Below are positions 1 through 6,991 of a stretch of DNA of 64,000 nt, piece after piece. Where the stretch lies: contig JBIQHD010000008.1 in the NCBI GenBank assembly GCA_044508835.1, positions 1 to 64,000 of the forward strand. Reading direction: 5' to 3'. The notes under the pieces were generated by a model. The model did not search any database. It had not been told where the DNA came from and saw only the letters and a program-made list of their open reading frames with translations. This DNA is from JAKFDI01 sp044508835. GTDB taxonomy: Bacteria > Pseudomonadota > Gammaproteobacteria > Burkholderiales > Burkholderiaceae_C. The translations under genes and the position numbers were made by a program. Positions within the stretch are counted from its first letter, which is position 1; each line of letters starts with the position of its first letter.

Positions 1-49
1 CACCTTTCTTGGGCAAGCAAGAAAGGTGACTCGCCCGCCGGGGCGAGTC
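1..49. repeat. Tandem pair of perfect hairpins at the left edge
   Basis: Two back-to-back inverted repeats share one base. The first has 11-base perfect arms (1-11 and 18-28) around a 6-base loop. The second has 9-base perfect arms (28-36 and 41-49) around a 4-base loop. No T-run follows on either strand, so this is not a classical terminator, though it lies downstream of the minus-strand genes that end at 144. It may be part of an intergenic repeat family cut by the window edge; no second copy is present here. Confidence 0.6.
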
Positions 50-106
50 CCGGCTCCTCTCAGCTTCGGCCGCAGCCCCAACCAAGCAAACCGGACTGCG
101 CGCACG

Positions 107-120
107 CTTCGACAAGCTCA
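107..120. repeat. Partial copy of a dispersed palindromic repeat
   Basis: The 14 bases cttcgacaagctca are the exact reverse complement of the core of the palindromic element at 15315-15335. The element is truncated here: the flanking gggc/gccc arm is missing on one side. It lies in the 3' flank of the minus-strand gene ending at 144. Confidence 0.45.
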
Positions 121-143
121 ACCCGACCGACAGCGCGGGCAGC

Positions 144-521
144 TCAGGCCGGCAGGCGCGGCACCTTCTGCGCCGGGTCGTAGAAGAAGGTCTCCTCGGC
201 GATGCGCTCGCCCGCCCAGCGCTGCCAGGCGAGCTCCTCCATGCGCGTGACCGTGCCGTCGGCCCACTCGAAGCGGAAGATCCAGCGGATCACCACGTGG
301 TCGCCGTTCACCAGCACCGGGCGCACGCAGGTCGACTGCACCGATGTCGCGCGGGCCATCACGCGGCGCTCGTTCGCCGCATGCGCCTCGCGCCCGATGC
401 GCGGCGGCGACTGGTTCTCCTGCATGGTCGAGTCGGCGGCGTAGAAGGCCTCCACCGCCTCGACGTGGCGGTTGGCCTCGACGAGGGCGATGAAGCGTTC
501 AAGCGTGTCGGCGGCCGGCAT
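144..521 (-). CDS. NTF2-like (SnoaL-type) domain protein
   Basis: A 125-residue protein with the layout of a SnoaL/NTF2-like fold: an N-terminal helical segment (DTLERFIALVEANRH), a central YAADSTMQEN strand-turn, and C-terminal sheet strands rich in Trp and Phe (VIRWIFRFEWADG, EELAWQRW). Such cone-shaped domains act as small-molecule isomerases or hydrolases, or merely bind ligands; the substrate cannot be read from sequence. The ATG at 521 gives a full-length domain. It lies 17 bases downstream of the thioesterase gene on the same strand and is probably co-transcribed with it and with lysE. Confidence 0.75.
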   Translation of the reverse strand: MPAADTLERFIALVEANRHVEAVEAFYAADSTMQENQSPPRIGREAHAANERRVMARATSVQSTCVRPVLVNGDHVVIRWIFRFEWADGTVTRMEELAWQRWAGERIAEETFFYDPAQKVPRLPA

Positions 522-538
522 GGAGGCGCCCCGCGCGG

Positions 539-943
539 TCAGGCGTCCAGCACGAGTTGCGTCTGCGTCACCACCGCGCAGAGCTTGCCGTCCGCCGTGC
601 GGATGCTGGTCTGCCAGACCATGGTGGTGCGCCCGCGGTGCAGTGCCACGCTCTCGCCGGTGACGGTGCTGCCGCCCTTGGCGGCGCCGATGAACTTGGT
701 GCTCGAATCGGTGGTGGTCGTGCGCTTGCCTTCGGGGAGGTTCAGCACCGTGCCGACGGCGCCCAGCGTGTCGGCGAACGCCATGTGCGCGCCGCCGTGC
801 AGGATGCCGCCGGCCGTGCACAGCTCGGGCCGCACGTCGAGCTCGGCCACCACGCGGTCGGGGGCGAGCGAGACGAGCCGCACGCCCATCAGGCCGGGAA
901 AGAGCGGCGCGAGGCGCTGCTGGACGGATTCGATCGAAGGCAT
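539..943 (-). CDS. PaaI-family hotdog-fold acyl-CoA thioesterase
   Basis: A 134-residue single hotdog domain. The family signature is visible in the HGGAHMAFADTLGAV segment (residues ~49-63), where a His-Gly-Gly turn leads into the long central helix holding the usual acidic residue. The following strands include STKFIGAAKGG and TTMVWQTSI. Members hydrolyse acyl- or aryl-CoA thioesters in the cytosol as homotetramers; the physiological substrate is unknown. It sits between the LysE exporter (18 bases upstream) and the NTF2-like gene (17 bases downstream), suggesting one short operon. Confidence 0.85.
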   Translation of the reverse strand: MPSIESVQQRLAPLFPGLMGVRLVSLAPDRVVAELDVRPELCTAGGILHGGAHMAFADTLGAVGTVLNLPEGKRTTTTDSSTKFIGAAKGGSTVTGESVALHRGRTTMVWQTSIRTADGKLCAVVTQTQLVLDA

Positions 944-961
944 GGACGGACTCCCGTGAGG

Positions 962-1594
962 TCAGCGGCGCGGCTCGGCGGCCAGGCGCAGCGCGAGCGC
1001 CGCCAGCACGCCGCCCATGACCCAGCGCTGCGCCGCGAGCCAGCGCGGGTTGCGGGCGAACCACCCGGCCAGCCGGGCCGCCGACAGCGCGATGGCCAGG
1101 TTGACCGCGAAGCTGATGGCGATCTGCGTGGCGCCGAGCGCCACGCTCTGCGCGAAGACCGAGCCGTGCGCCGGCGACACGAACTGCGGAAGGATCGAAA
1201 GGTAGAACACCGCGATCTTCGGGTTCAGCACGTTGGTGAGGAAGCCCATGAGGAACAGCCGGCCCGGCGGGTCCGCCGGCAGCGCCCGCGCCTCGAAGGG
1301 CGAGCGCGCGCCGGGGCGCAGCGCCTGCCACGCCAGGTACAGCAGATAGGCCGCCCCGGCCCAGCGCAGCACCTCGTAGGCCAGCGGCACCGCCAGGAAC
1401 AGCGCGGTGAGGCCGGCGGCCGCCGCGAACATGTGCACCAGGAAGCCGGCCACCACGCCGAGCAGCGAGATGACGCCCGCGCGCCGGCCCTGGCAGATCG
1501 AGCGCGAGACCAGGTAGATCATGTTCGGCCCGGGCGTGAGCACCATCAGCAGCGCAGCGCCGGCGAACAGCAGCAAGTCGTTGAGGGGGACCAT
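962..1594 (-). CDS. LysE/RhtB-family amino-acid exporter
   Basis: A 210-residue inner-membrane protein with about six hydrophobic segments. It has the LysE-family N-terminal motif LTPGPNMIYLVSRS (residues ~19-32) and the second conserved motif GFLTNVLNPKIAVFYLS around residue 115. The family exports amino acids or their analogues by proton antiport. The ATG at 1594 was chosen because it starts directly at the first membrane helix and gives the family's normal length. Longer frames upstream run through the divergent intergenic region. It is first in an apparent operon with the thioesterase and NTF2-like genes. Confidence 0.88.
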   Translation of the reverse strand: MVPLNDLLLFAGAALLMVLTPGPNMIYLVSRSICQGRRAGVISLLGVVAGFLVHMFAAAAGLTALFLAVPLAYEVLRWAGAAYLLYLAWQALRPGARSPFEARALPADPPGRLFLMGFLTNVLNPKIAVFYLSILPQFVSPAHGSVFAQSVALGATQIAISFAVNLAIALSAARLAGWFARNPRWLAAQRWVMGGVLAALALRLAAEPRR

Positions 1595-1781
1595 CGGGAT
1601 GGCTCGAAGCGAGGCTGAAGCAGGCGACAGGATAGCGGGCGCGCAGTCGTCTGCAGCGGCAGCACCGAAGAGGTTGCGGCCGGTCCCTGCGCTGCTCGCA
1701 GCACGAGTCGATCGTCGGCGCGTCCAGACACCGTCCCGCGGGAACGGGGGGTAAGCTTGCGCCTTCTGCTCGAAGAAAGCC

Positions 1782-2012
1782 ATGCCAGACCGCGTGAAAG
1801 AACTCGCCGACCGGGGCCGCTCCCTCCCGCCGGAAGAGCGGGTGCGGTTGATGGATCTCCTTCTCGAGTCGCTGCATGAGCCGGCCTCCGACGAACTGGA
1901 AGTCGCCTGGAGCCGAGAAATCGAGCGGCGGGTTGCGCAGTACGAGCGGGGTGAGAGCGCGTTGTATGACGCTGAAGCGGTATTCAGCGAAGCATCGCGC
2001 ATTGCGCCTTGA
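1782..2012 (+). CDS. Antitoxin, putative addiction-module component family
   Basis: A 76-residue acidic helical protein. The segment from RSLPPEERVRLMDLLLESL to EVAWSREIERRVAQYERGE matches the short antitoxins that partner ParE/RelE toxins (addiction-module component family). The N-terminal part contributes to DNA binding and dimerisation, and the C-terminal part wraps the toxin. The stop codon overlaps the toxin start by four bases (TTGA at 2009-2012), as is usual for translationally coupled pairs. The 187-base gap upstream, shared with divergent lysE, holds no other gene; no clear promoter was recognised there. Confidence 0.85.
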   Translation: MPDRVKELADRGRSLPPEERVRLMDLLLESLHEPASDELEVAWSREIERRVAQYERGESALYDAEAVFSEASRIAP

Positions 2013-2314
2013 AGCCGATTCGCCTTGTTGCCGAAGCACGCGGCGAACTGCTGCACGAGACCCGCTACGACGAAGACAAGCGCAAGGGCACGGGCCGCAG
2101 GTTTCGCGAGGCCGTGGCCGAGTCGCTCGAGCTGATCCGCACGTTTCCGTCCGGCGGCGCGCCAGGCCCCGCGGGAACCCGAAGATCAAAGGTCAAGGGG
2201 TTCCCCTTCACGGTCGTGTATCGAGCCTACGAAGGCGAGATCGTTGTCTTCGCCATCGCGCCTGATCGCCAGCAGCCGGGGTATTGGCTCTCTCGAGCGC
2301 ATCCTGGCGACTGA
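2009..2314 (+). CDS. ParE/RelE-superfamily toxin
   Basis: A 101-residue basic protein starting with TTG at 2009, inside the antitoxin stop. Typical ParE-fold elements are RLVAEARGELLHETRYDED at the N-terminus, GRRFREAVAESLELI in the second helix, and the C-terminal strands FPFTVVYRAYEGEIVVFAIA with a terminal R/H-rich tail. ParE toxins poison gyrase and RelE toxins cleave mRNA on the ribosome; the sequence does not decide which applies. The 3' end lies about 30 bases from the point where the neighbouring gmhA remnant loses homology, which suggests the module was involved in that rearrangement. Confidence 0.85.
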   Translation: MKPIRLVAEARGELLHETRYDEDKRKGTGRRFREAVAESLELIRTFPSGGAPGPAGTRRSKVKGFPFTVVYRAYEGEIVVFAIAPDRQQPGYWLSRAHPGD

Positions 2315-2347
2315 GCTTTCCATCGAGCGAGCGGCTTCCGCTCCAGG

Positions 2348-2698
2348 GCCATGCGCCTCGATGTGGCGGGAGAACACCTGTTCATAGCCGAGGTCGTTGC
2401 CGACGCAGCTCAGATGCCCAGGGTCGCTGATGGCCGTGGCCGCCAGCGCGGCACGGTCGCGCCGGTAGCGGCCCGTCAGCTCCTCGGCAAAGTGCATGGC
2501 ATCGCACATCGAGCCGCCATTGCCGCAGGCGAAGACACGCCCCTTGCGTCGGAAGACCTCGGCCAGCAACTGCGCGGCCTTCTCGACCGACTGCAAGGCG
2601 ACCTCATTCACGAGCAGAGCATCGAGGGCGGCGCGCGCCTCCCGCAGGCTGGATTCGATGTGGCGTCTCAATCGTCTCTCCGGGAGGGGGCAACGCAT
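2348..2698 (-). pseudogene. gmhA: gmhA remnant (phosphoheptose isomerase, 3' truncated)
   Basis: The translated segment keeps the first ~117 residues of GmhA, the SIS-domain enzyme that converts sedoheptulose-7-phosphate for lipopolysaccharide heptose synthesis. CGNGGSMCDAMHFAEELTGR and ISDPGHLSCVGNDLGYEQVFSR are near-textbook GmhA. After HIEAHG the similarity stops. The second half, including the STSGN phosphate-binding motif and catalytic C-terminal residues, is absent. The frame then continues to 2186 as unrelated sequence antisense to the toxin. No second half of the gene was found left of the toxin-antitoxin pair. A full-length SIS paralogue (diaA) is at 54740. Confidence 0.8.
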
Positions 2699-2758
2699 CG
2701 AGTATCCACGGCGCATTGCCGAAACACGGGCAGATGACGAGCCTGCCTCTCCCACCAT

Positions 2759-3781
2759 TCAGGCCGGCGGCTCCATCCCCGCCGTGTAGCGCCCCTCGCA
2801 GGCCGCGCCGTTCAGCCGGGCGCGCAGCAGCAGGGCCTGCTGCGCGGCGGCCTGGTTCGCGGGCTGGCCCTTCCACGTCTTGAGCACCGGTTCCTGCAGC
2901 GCGCGGCCGTAGGAGAAGCTCAGCCGCCACGGCTGCGGGCCGGCGCGGTTGATGGCGTCGAGGTGGGCCGTGGCCTGGGCCGGCGTCTGGCCGCCGGAGA
3001 GGAAGACGATGGCCGGCACCGCCGCCGGCACGGTGCGGCGCAGCACGCGCAGCGTCTGCCCGGCCACGTCCGCGGTCGTCGCCTGCGGCGCGCAATCCTT
3101 GCCGGAGACGACCATGCTGGGCTTGAGCAGCATCAGCTCCGGCGCGACGCGGTGGCGGTGCAGGGCATGGAACACGGCGTGCAGCACGGCCTGCGTCACC
3201 TCGGCGCAGCGCGCCTGGGCGTGGGCGCCGTCGAACAGCACCTCGGGCTCGACGATGGGCACCACGCCCCGCGACTGGCAGACGGCGGCGTAGCGCGCCA
3301 GCGCCTCGGCATTGGCCTCGACGGCGGCGGCGCCGGGCAGGGTGTCCGACACGTTGTAGACCGCACGCCACTTGGCGAAGCGCGCGCCCTGCGCCCGGTA
3401 GGCCTCCAGGCGCTTCGCCAGGCCGTCCAGCCCCTCGGTGATCTCGTCGCCGGGCGAGCCGGCCAGCGCGGTCTTGCCGGCGTCGACCTTGATGCCGGGC
3501 ACGATGCCGGCGCGCGCGGCGAGCTGCGGCAGCGGCGTGCCGTCGTCGGCCGCCTGCCCCAGCGTCTCCTCGTAGAGGATGACGCCGCTGATGAACTCGC
3601 CCAGGCCCGGCGTGGCGAGCAGCAGCTGGCGGTAGGCGCGCCGCATCGGCTCGGTCGACTCGATGCCGATGGATTGGAAGCGCTTCGCGATGGTGGGGCC
3701 GCTCTCGTCGGCGGCGAGCAGGCCCTTGCCGCGCTGCGCGAGCGCCTGCACCGTGGCCTGGAGTTCGGCGTGTGCGTCCAT
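2759..3781 (-). CDS. Fructose-bisphosphate aldolase, class I
   Basis: A 340-residue class I (Schiff-base) aldolase, the metal-independent animal/plant type. Recognisable segments are KGLLAADESGPTIAKRF (residues ~19-35), KVDAGKTALAGSPGDEITEGLDGL, FAKWRAVYNV, VPIVEPEVLFDG and LMLLKPSMVVSG, whose Lys is the Schiff-base residue. FLSGGQTPAQAT and WRLSFSYGRALQ form the C-terminal phosphate-binding region. It cleaves fructose-1,6-bisphosphate in glycolysis and gluconeogenesis in the cytosol. The ATG at 3781 gives the normal family length. It lies 23 bases downstream of the CBS-domain gene on the same strand. Confidence 0.95.
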   Translation of the reverse strand: MDAHAELQATVQALAQRGKGLLAADESGPTIAKRFQSIGIESTEPMRRAYRQLLLATPGLGEFISGVILYEETLGQAADDGTPLPQLAARAGIVPGIKVDAGKTALAGSPGDEITEGLDGLAKRLEAYRAQGARFAKWRAVYNVSDTLPGAAAVEANAEALARYAAVCQSRGVVPIVEPEVLFDGAHAQARCAEVTQAVLHAVFHALHRHRVAPELMLLKPSMVVSGKDCAPQATTADVAGQTLRVLRRTVPAAVPAIVFLSGGQTPAQATAHLDAINRAGPQPWRLSFSYGRALQEPVLKTWKGQPANQAAAQQALLLRARLNGAACEGRYTAGMEPPA

Positions 3782-3804
3782 GGTTTCGCCTTCTTCCTCG
3801 GAGC

Positions 3805-4242
3805 TCAGCTTCCGGTGATGTAGTGCTCCAGCTGCTCGATGATGAACTGCTGCTGCGAGATGATGTCCTTGACGAGGTCGCCGATCGAGACGATGCCCAC
3901 CAGCGTGCCGCCGCCGTCCACCACCGGCAGGTGGCGCAGGCGGTGCCCGGTCATCAGCGCCATGCACTGCTCGCTGCTCTGCTCGGGGCGCACGAACATC
4001 ACCGCGGTGCTCATGATGTCGCGCAGCGGCGTGTCGGCCGACGAGCGGCCCATCAGCGCGACCTTGCGCGCGTAGTCGCGCTCGCTGACGATGCCGACGA
4101 TGGCTTCGTCGTCGACGACGACGAGCGCGCCGACGTTCTTCTGCGCCATCAGGCGCAGCGCGTCGATCACCGGCGCCGCCGGCCCGATGGTGTGGACGGC
4201 GGCGCTGGGCTTCGACCGGAGGATGTCCGACACGGTGGTCAT
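3805..4242 (-). CDS. Tandem CBS-domain protein
   Basis: A 145-residue protein made of two CBS modules (residues ~8-60 and ~72-130). Each ends with the typical VGIVSERDY or VGIVSIGDLVK strand-helix. CBS pairs bind adenine nucleotides and usually act as regulatory sensors. With no attached enzyme this is a stand-alone regulator of unknown partner. It lies between ctaB and the aldolase gene, with gaps of 43 and 23 bases, so it may share the cytochrome-oxidase transcript. Confidence 0.9.
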   Translation of the reverse strand: MTTVSDILRSKPSAAVHTIGPAAPVIDALRLMAQKNVGALVVVDDEAIVGIVSERDYARKVALMGRSSADTPLRDIMSTAVMFVRPEQSSEQCMALMTGHRLRHLPVVDGGGTLVGIVSIGDLVKDIISQQQFIIEQLEHYITGS

Positions 4243-4285
4243 GGCTGCAGCGCGTTGCGGGGGCGTTCGTCGAGCGTGGCAAGCG

Positions 4286-5188
4286 TCATGCCGGCCCGAG
4301 GTAGTGGTCGGCCAGCAGGGCCGCGAAGAGCGCGAACAGGTAGGCGATGGAGAAGCGGAAGGTGGGCATCGCGAGCCGCGCGTCGCGCCGCAGGCCCGCG
4401 GCCAGGCCCATGAAGCGCGCGCCCAGCGCCAGCGCGGCGGCGAGGTAGGGCCAGCCGCTCATGCCGATGGCGAACGGCAGCAGCGAGACGCCCCACAGCA
4501 GCGCCGTGTAGGCCACGATGCGCCGCGCGGTGAAGGCCACGCCGTGGGTCACGGGCAGCATGGGCACGGCCGCGCGCGCGTAGTCGTCGCGGCGGTGGAT
4601 GGCCAGCGCCCAGAAGTGCGGCGGCGTCCACACGAAGACGAGCAGGAACAGCAGCAGCGCGCCGGCCTCCATCCGGCCCGTCACGGCCACCCAGCCGAGC
4701 AGCGGCGGCGCGGCGCCCGCGGCCCCGCCGATGACGATGTTCTGCGGCGTGCGGTGCTTGAGCAGCAGGCTGTAGACGCCGGCATAGCCGACGAGCGAGG
4801 CCAGCGTGAGCAGCGCGCACAGCGGGTTGGCGAAGCGCAGCAGCAGCGCCGTGCCGCCCGCCGCCAGCAGCGCGGCGAAGGCGCCCACCTGGGCGGCCGA
4901 CAGCGCGCCGCTGGGCAGCGGCCGGTGGCGGGTGCGCACCATCACGGCGTCGATGCGCCGGTCGACCAGGTGGTTGAGCGCCGCGGCGCTGGCCGCCACC
5001 AGCGCGATGCCGAGGGTGCCGAACAGCAGCACCGGCCAGGGCGGCGCGGCGGGCGCCGCGAGCAGCATGCCCACGACCACGGTGAAGGCCATCAGCGCCA
5101 CCACCCGCGGCTTGGTCAGCGCGGCGTAGGCCGCCAGGTGGGCGCGCCGGGGCGCGCGGGCGGCGCGGAGCAGGAGCGGCGTGTCGAT
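4286..5188 (-). CDS. ctaB: Protoheme IX farnesyltransferase (haem O synthase)
   Basis: UbiA-superfamily membrane prenyltransferase that farnesylates haem B to haem O for the neighbouring caa3 oxidase. Conserved motifs are ALTKPRVVAL, NHLVDRRIDAVMVRTRHRP (first Asp-rich site), GAAPPLLGW, and WTPPHFWALAI followed by RRDDYARAAVPMLP. About eight to nine helices follow. The only canonical start (GTG 5104) falls inside the conserved ALTKPRVV motif, cutting it. An in-frame ATC at 5188 has GGAGG eight bases upstream and yields 300 residues, the usual length, so ATC is proposed as the start. An automated call would probably begin at 5104. Last oxidase gene of the operon. Confidence 0.9.
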   Translation of the reverse strand: MDTPLLLRAARAPRRAHLAAYAALTKPRVVALMAFTVVVGMLLAAPAAPPWPVLLFGTLGIALVAASAAALNHLVDRRIDAVMVRTRHRPLPSGALSAAQVGAFAALLAAGGTALLLRFANPLCALLTLASLVGYAGVYSLLLKHRTPQNIVIGGAAGAAPPLLGWVAVTGRMEAGALLLFLLVFVWTPPHFWALAIHRRDDYARAAVPMLPVTHGVAFTARRIVAYTALLWGVSLLPFAIGMSGWPYLAAALALGARFMGLAAGLRRDARLAMPTFRFSIAYLFALFAALLADHYLGPA

Positions 5189-5196
5189 GGCCCGGC

Positions 5197-5201
5197 CCTC
5201 C
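5197..5201 (-). promoter_or_regulatory. Ribosome-binding site supporting an ATC start for ctaB
   Basis: On the minus strand GGAGG lies eight bases before the ATC codon at 5188, just inside the stop of the preceding subunit IV gene. No ATG, GTG or TTG occurs in this frame between 5104 and well inside the upstream gene. This site decides the proposed start. Confidence 0.5.
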
Positions 5202-5205
5202 CGCG

Positions 5206-5547
5206 TCAGCCGCCGAAGAAGAGCACCCGCGCGCCGTGGGTGTGGCCGGCCTCGGCGGCCATCAGCCCGACCAGCACCAGCAGCGCCAGCGGCGGCAGCA
5301 GGATGGCGGTGACGAGCGCCAGCCGCTCCCAGGCCATGTGCATGAACACCGCCACGATGAGCCCCGCCTTGGCGAGCATGAGCACGACCAGCAGCGTCCA
5401 GCGCAGCAGGCCCTGCAGTTGCACGTAGTCGACCAGGTAGGACAGCGCGCTCAGCACGAACAGCAGCGCCCAGATCCTGAGGTAGAGCCCGATCGGGTGC
5501 TGCTGCGGGTGCTGCGGCGGCGTGCGCGTGTCGGCGTCGGCGTGCAT
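5206..5547 (-). CDS. Cytochrome c oxidase subunit IV family protein
   Basis: A 113-residue protein with three hydrophobic helices (residues ~22-42, ~47-68, ~80-98). It has the family motif LVVLMLAKAGLIVAVFMHMAWE, found in prokaryotic subunit IV (CtaF/CyoD type). These small subunits stabilise bacterial haem-copper oxidases and carry no cofactor. A His/Pro/Gln-rich N-terminus precedes the first helix. It starts 10 bases downstream of the subunit III stop, and its own stop is next to the ctaB ribosome-binding site, consistent with one operon. Confidence 0.88.
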   Translation of the reverse strand: MHADADTRTPPQHPQQHPIGLYLRIWALLFVLSALSYLVDYVQLQGLLRWTLLVVLMLAKAGLIVAVFMHMAWERLALVTAILLPPLALLVLVGLMAAEAGHTHGARVLFFGG

Positions 5548-5557
5548 GGCCCGGCCC

Positions 5558-6265
5558 TCACCACAGGTAGAAGAACGCGAAGATGAACACCCACACCAGG
5601 TCGACGAAGTGCCAGTACAGGCCGACGATCTCGACGATCTGGTAATCGCCGCTGCGCTCGTAGCGCCCGCGCAGCAGGTGCACGGCCACGACCAGCAGCA
5701 GGATCACGCCGCCCGTGACGTGCAGGCCGTGGAAGCCGGTGATCATGAAGAACACCGAGCCGAACTGCGCCGCGCCCATCGGGTTCTCCCAGGGGCGCAC
5801 GCCTTCCATGATGAGCTTGCTCCACTCGAAGGCCTGCATGCCGACGAACATCTCGCCCAGGCCGGCGGTGACGAACATCAGCGCGGCGGCGTTCACGCGG
5901 TCGCGGCGGTAGGCGCAGTTCACCGCCATCGCCATCGTGCCGCTGCTGGTGATGAGCACGAAGGTCATGATGGCGATGAGCAGCAGCGGCACGCTCGCCC
6001 CGCCCACGTGCAGGCCGAAGACGATGCTCGGGTTGGGCCATTCGGCGGTGGTGGAGCCGCGCACCGTCATGTAGCCGGTGAGGAAGCTGCCGAAGACGAA
6101 GGTGTCCGACAGCAGGAACACCCACATCATGGCCTTGCCCCAGGAGACGCCCTTGAAGGTCTCCTGGTCGGCGGACCAGTCGGCGGCGAGGGTCTTCAGG
6201 CGGCCGGCGTCGGCGGCCACGTCACCGGGGGCGGCGTGGGGCAGGGGCATCGGGACGGCGCTCAT
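5558..6265 (-). CDS. ctaE: Cytochrome c oxidase subunit III (full-length copy)
   Basis: A 235-residue subunit III of the haem-copper oxidase family. GKAMMWVFLLSDTFVFGSFLTGY (quoted in part: MMWVFLLSDTFVFG) begins helix 1. The family segment FFMITGFHGLHVTGGVILL lies near residue 160, and the C-terminus GLYWHFVDLVWVFIFAFFYLW is diagnostic. It lacks redox centres and supports proton uptake and complex stability. A hydrophilic extension of ~45 residues precedes helix 1. The ATG at 6265 lies 145 bases after the preceding subunit III-like gene, separated by a nested inverted repeat. Confidence 0.93.
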   Translation of the reverse strand: MSAVPMPLPHAAPGDVAADAGRLKTLAADWSADQETFKGVSWGKAMMWVFLLSDTFVFGSFLTGYMTVRGSTTAEWPNPSIVFGLHVGGASVPLLLIAIMTFVLITSSGTMAMAVNCAYRRDRVNAAALMFVTAGLGEMFVGMQAFEWSKLIMEGVRPWENPMGAAQFGSVFFMITGFHGLHVTGGVILLLVVAVHLLRGRYERSGDYQIVEIVGLYWHFVDLVWVFIFAFFYLW

Positions 6266-6289
6266 GGGAGTCGCTCCGGCATGCGAAGA

Positions 6290-6396
6290 CCCTCACCCCC
6301 GCCCTCTCCCGCAAGCGGGAGAGGGAGTAACTCCCTCGTCGCCGCAGCGCGGGCATTGCCCCCTCTCCCGCTTGCGGGAGAGGGATCGGGTGAGGG
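6290..6396. repeat. Nested inverted-repeat element inside the oxidase operon
   Basis: Two copies of a palindrome with 11-base arms ccctctcccgc/gcgggagaggg lie at 6302-6325 (loop aa) and 6361-6384 (loop tt). Outside them an inverted pair ccctcaccc (6290-6298) and gggtgaggg (6388-6396) closes the element. The whole stretch can therefore fold as two hairpins or one long stem. It fills the 144-base gap between two subunit III genes. The form resembles REP/MITE-like intergenic elements. As RNA it could protect or separate mRNA segments. Confidence 0.75.
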
Positions 6397-6409
6397 CCGG
6401 CGGTTCATC

Positions 6410-6991
6410 TCACCCCCTTCCGCAGACGAAGTCGACCACGTCCTGCGTCAGCAGCCCGAAGGCCGCGAACAGCAGCGCCCACACCGCGAACAGGAAGTGC
6501 CAGTAGCGCGCGCACAGCGCGGTGCGCCACGGCGCCGGCGCGCGCAGCGCCACGCCCCAGCCGGCGAGGCCGCCCAGCACGTGCAGCCCGTGCAGCGCGG
6601 TGAGCAGGTAGAAGAAGCTCGCCGCCGGGTTGCCGGCCAGCGCCACCCGCGCGGCCTGCAGCGCCTGCCAGGCCCACAGCTGCGACGGCACGAAGGCCGC
6701 CGCGCACGCCCCGCCGGCGAGGAGCCAGCGCCGCGCGGCCGCCGCGTCGGCGCAGCGCCGCGCGCGCGCCAGCAGCAGGCTGCCCGCGGCGAGCAGCGCG
6801 GTGCTCAGCCACAGCTGCCAGGGCATGGCGAGCGCGGTCCAGTCGCCGCTGCCGTCCATGCGCATCAGGTAGGCGGCGAGGAAGAGCGAGAACAGGCTGC
6901 CCGCCACGCCGATGAACACCCACAGGCCGATGCCCGCGGCGCGCGCCGTGTCGGCCTCGCTGCGCGGCAGCGCGTCCCATACCGCACTCAC
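6410..6991 (-). CDS. Second subunit III-like cytochrome oxidase protein
   Basis: A 193-residue membrane protein of the subunit III family. It has an N-terminal ARAAGIGLWVFIGVAGSLFSLFLAAYLMR segment (partly quoted: GLWVFIGVAGSLFSLF). A central FFYLLTALHGLHVLGGLAGW motif is followed by the terminal YWHFLFAVWALLFAAFGLL. It is shorter than the copy at 5558. The proposed GTG start at 6991 overlaps the coxA stop as GTGA, indicating translational coupling. Twin subunit III-type genes occur in some alphaproteobacterial and betaproteobacterial caa3/coxMNOP-like clusters. An in-frame upstream start inside coxA is less likely. Confidence 0.85.
   Translation of the reverse strand: MSAVWDALPRSEADTARAAGIGLWVFIGVAGSLFSLFLAAYLMRMDGSGDWTALAMPWQLWLSTALLAAGSLLLARARRCADAAAARRWLLAGGACAAAFVPSQLWAWQALQAARVALAGNPAASFFYLLTALHGLHVLGGLAGWGVALRAPAPWRTALCARYWHFLFAVWALLFAAFGLLTQDVVDFVCGRG

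Noticed and set aside
144..2189. A 681-codon open frame on the minus strand spanning several genes
   Set aside because: Only its C-terminal ~125 codons match a protein family. The rest is the out-of-frame shadow of the thioesterase and lysE genes, typical of very GC-rich DNA.
2186..2347. Continuation of the gmhA frame to a stop at 2186
   Set aside because: No similarity to GmhA beyond position 2348, and it lies antisense to the toxin coding sequence, so this tail is fortuitous.
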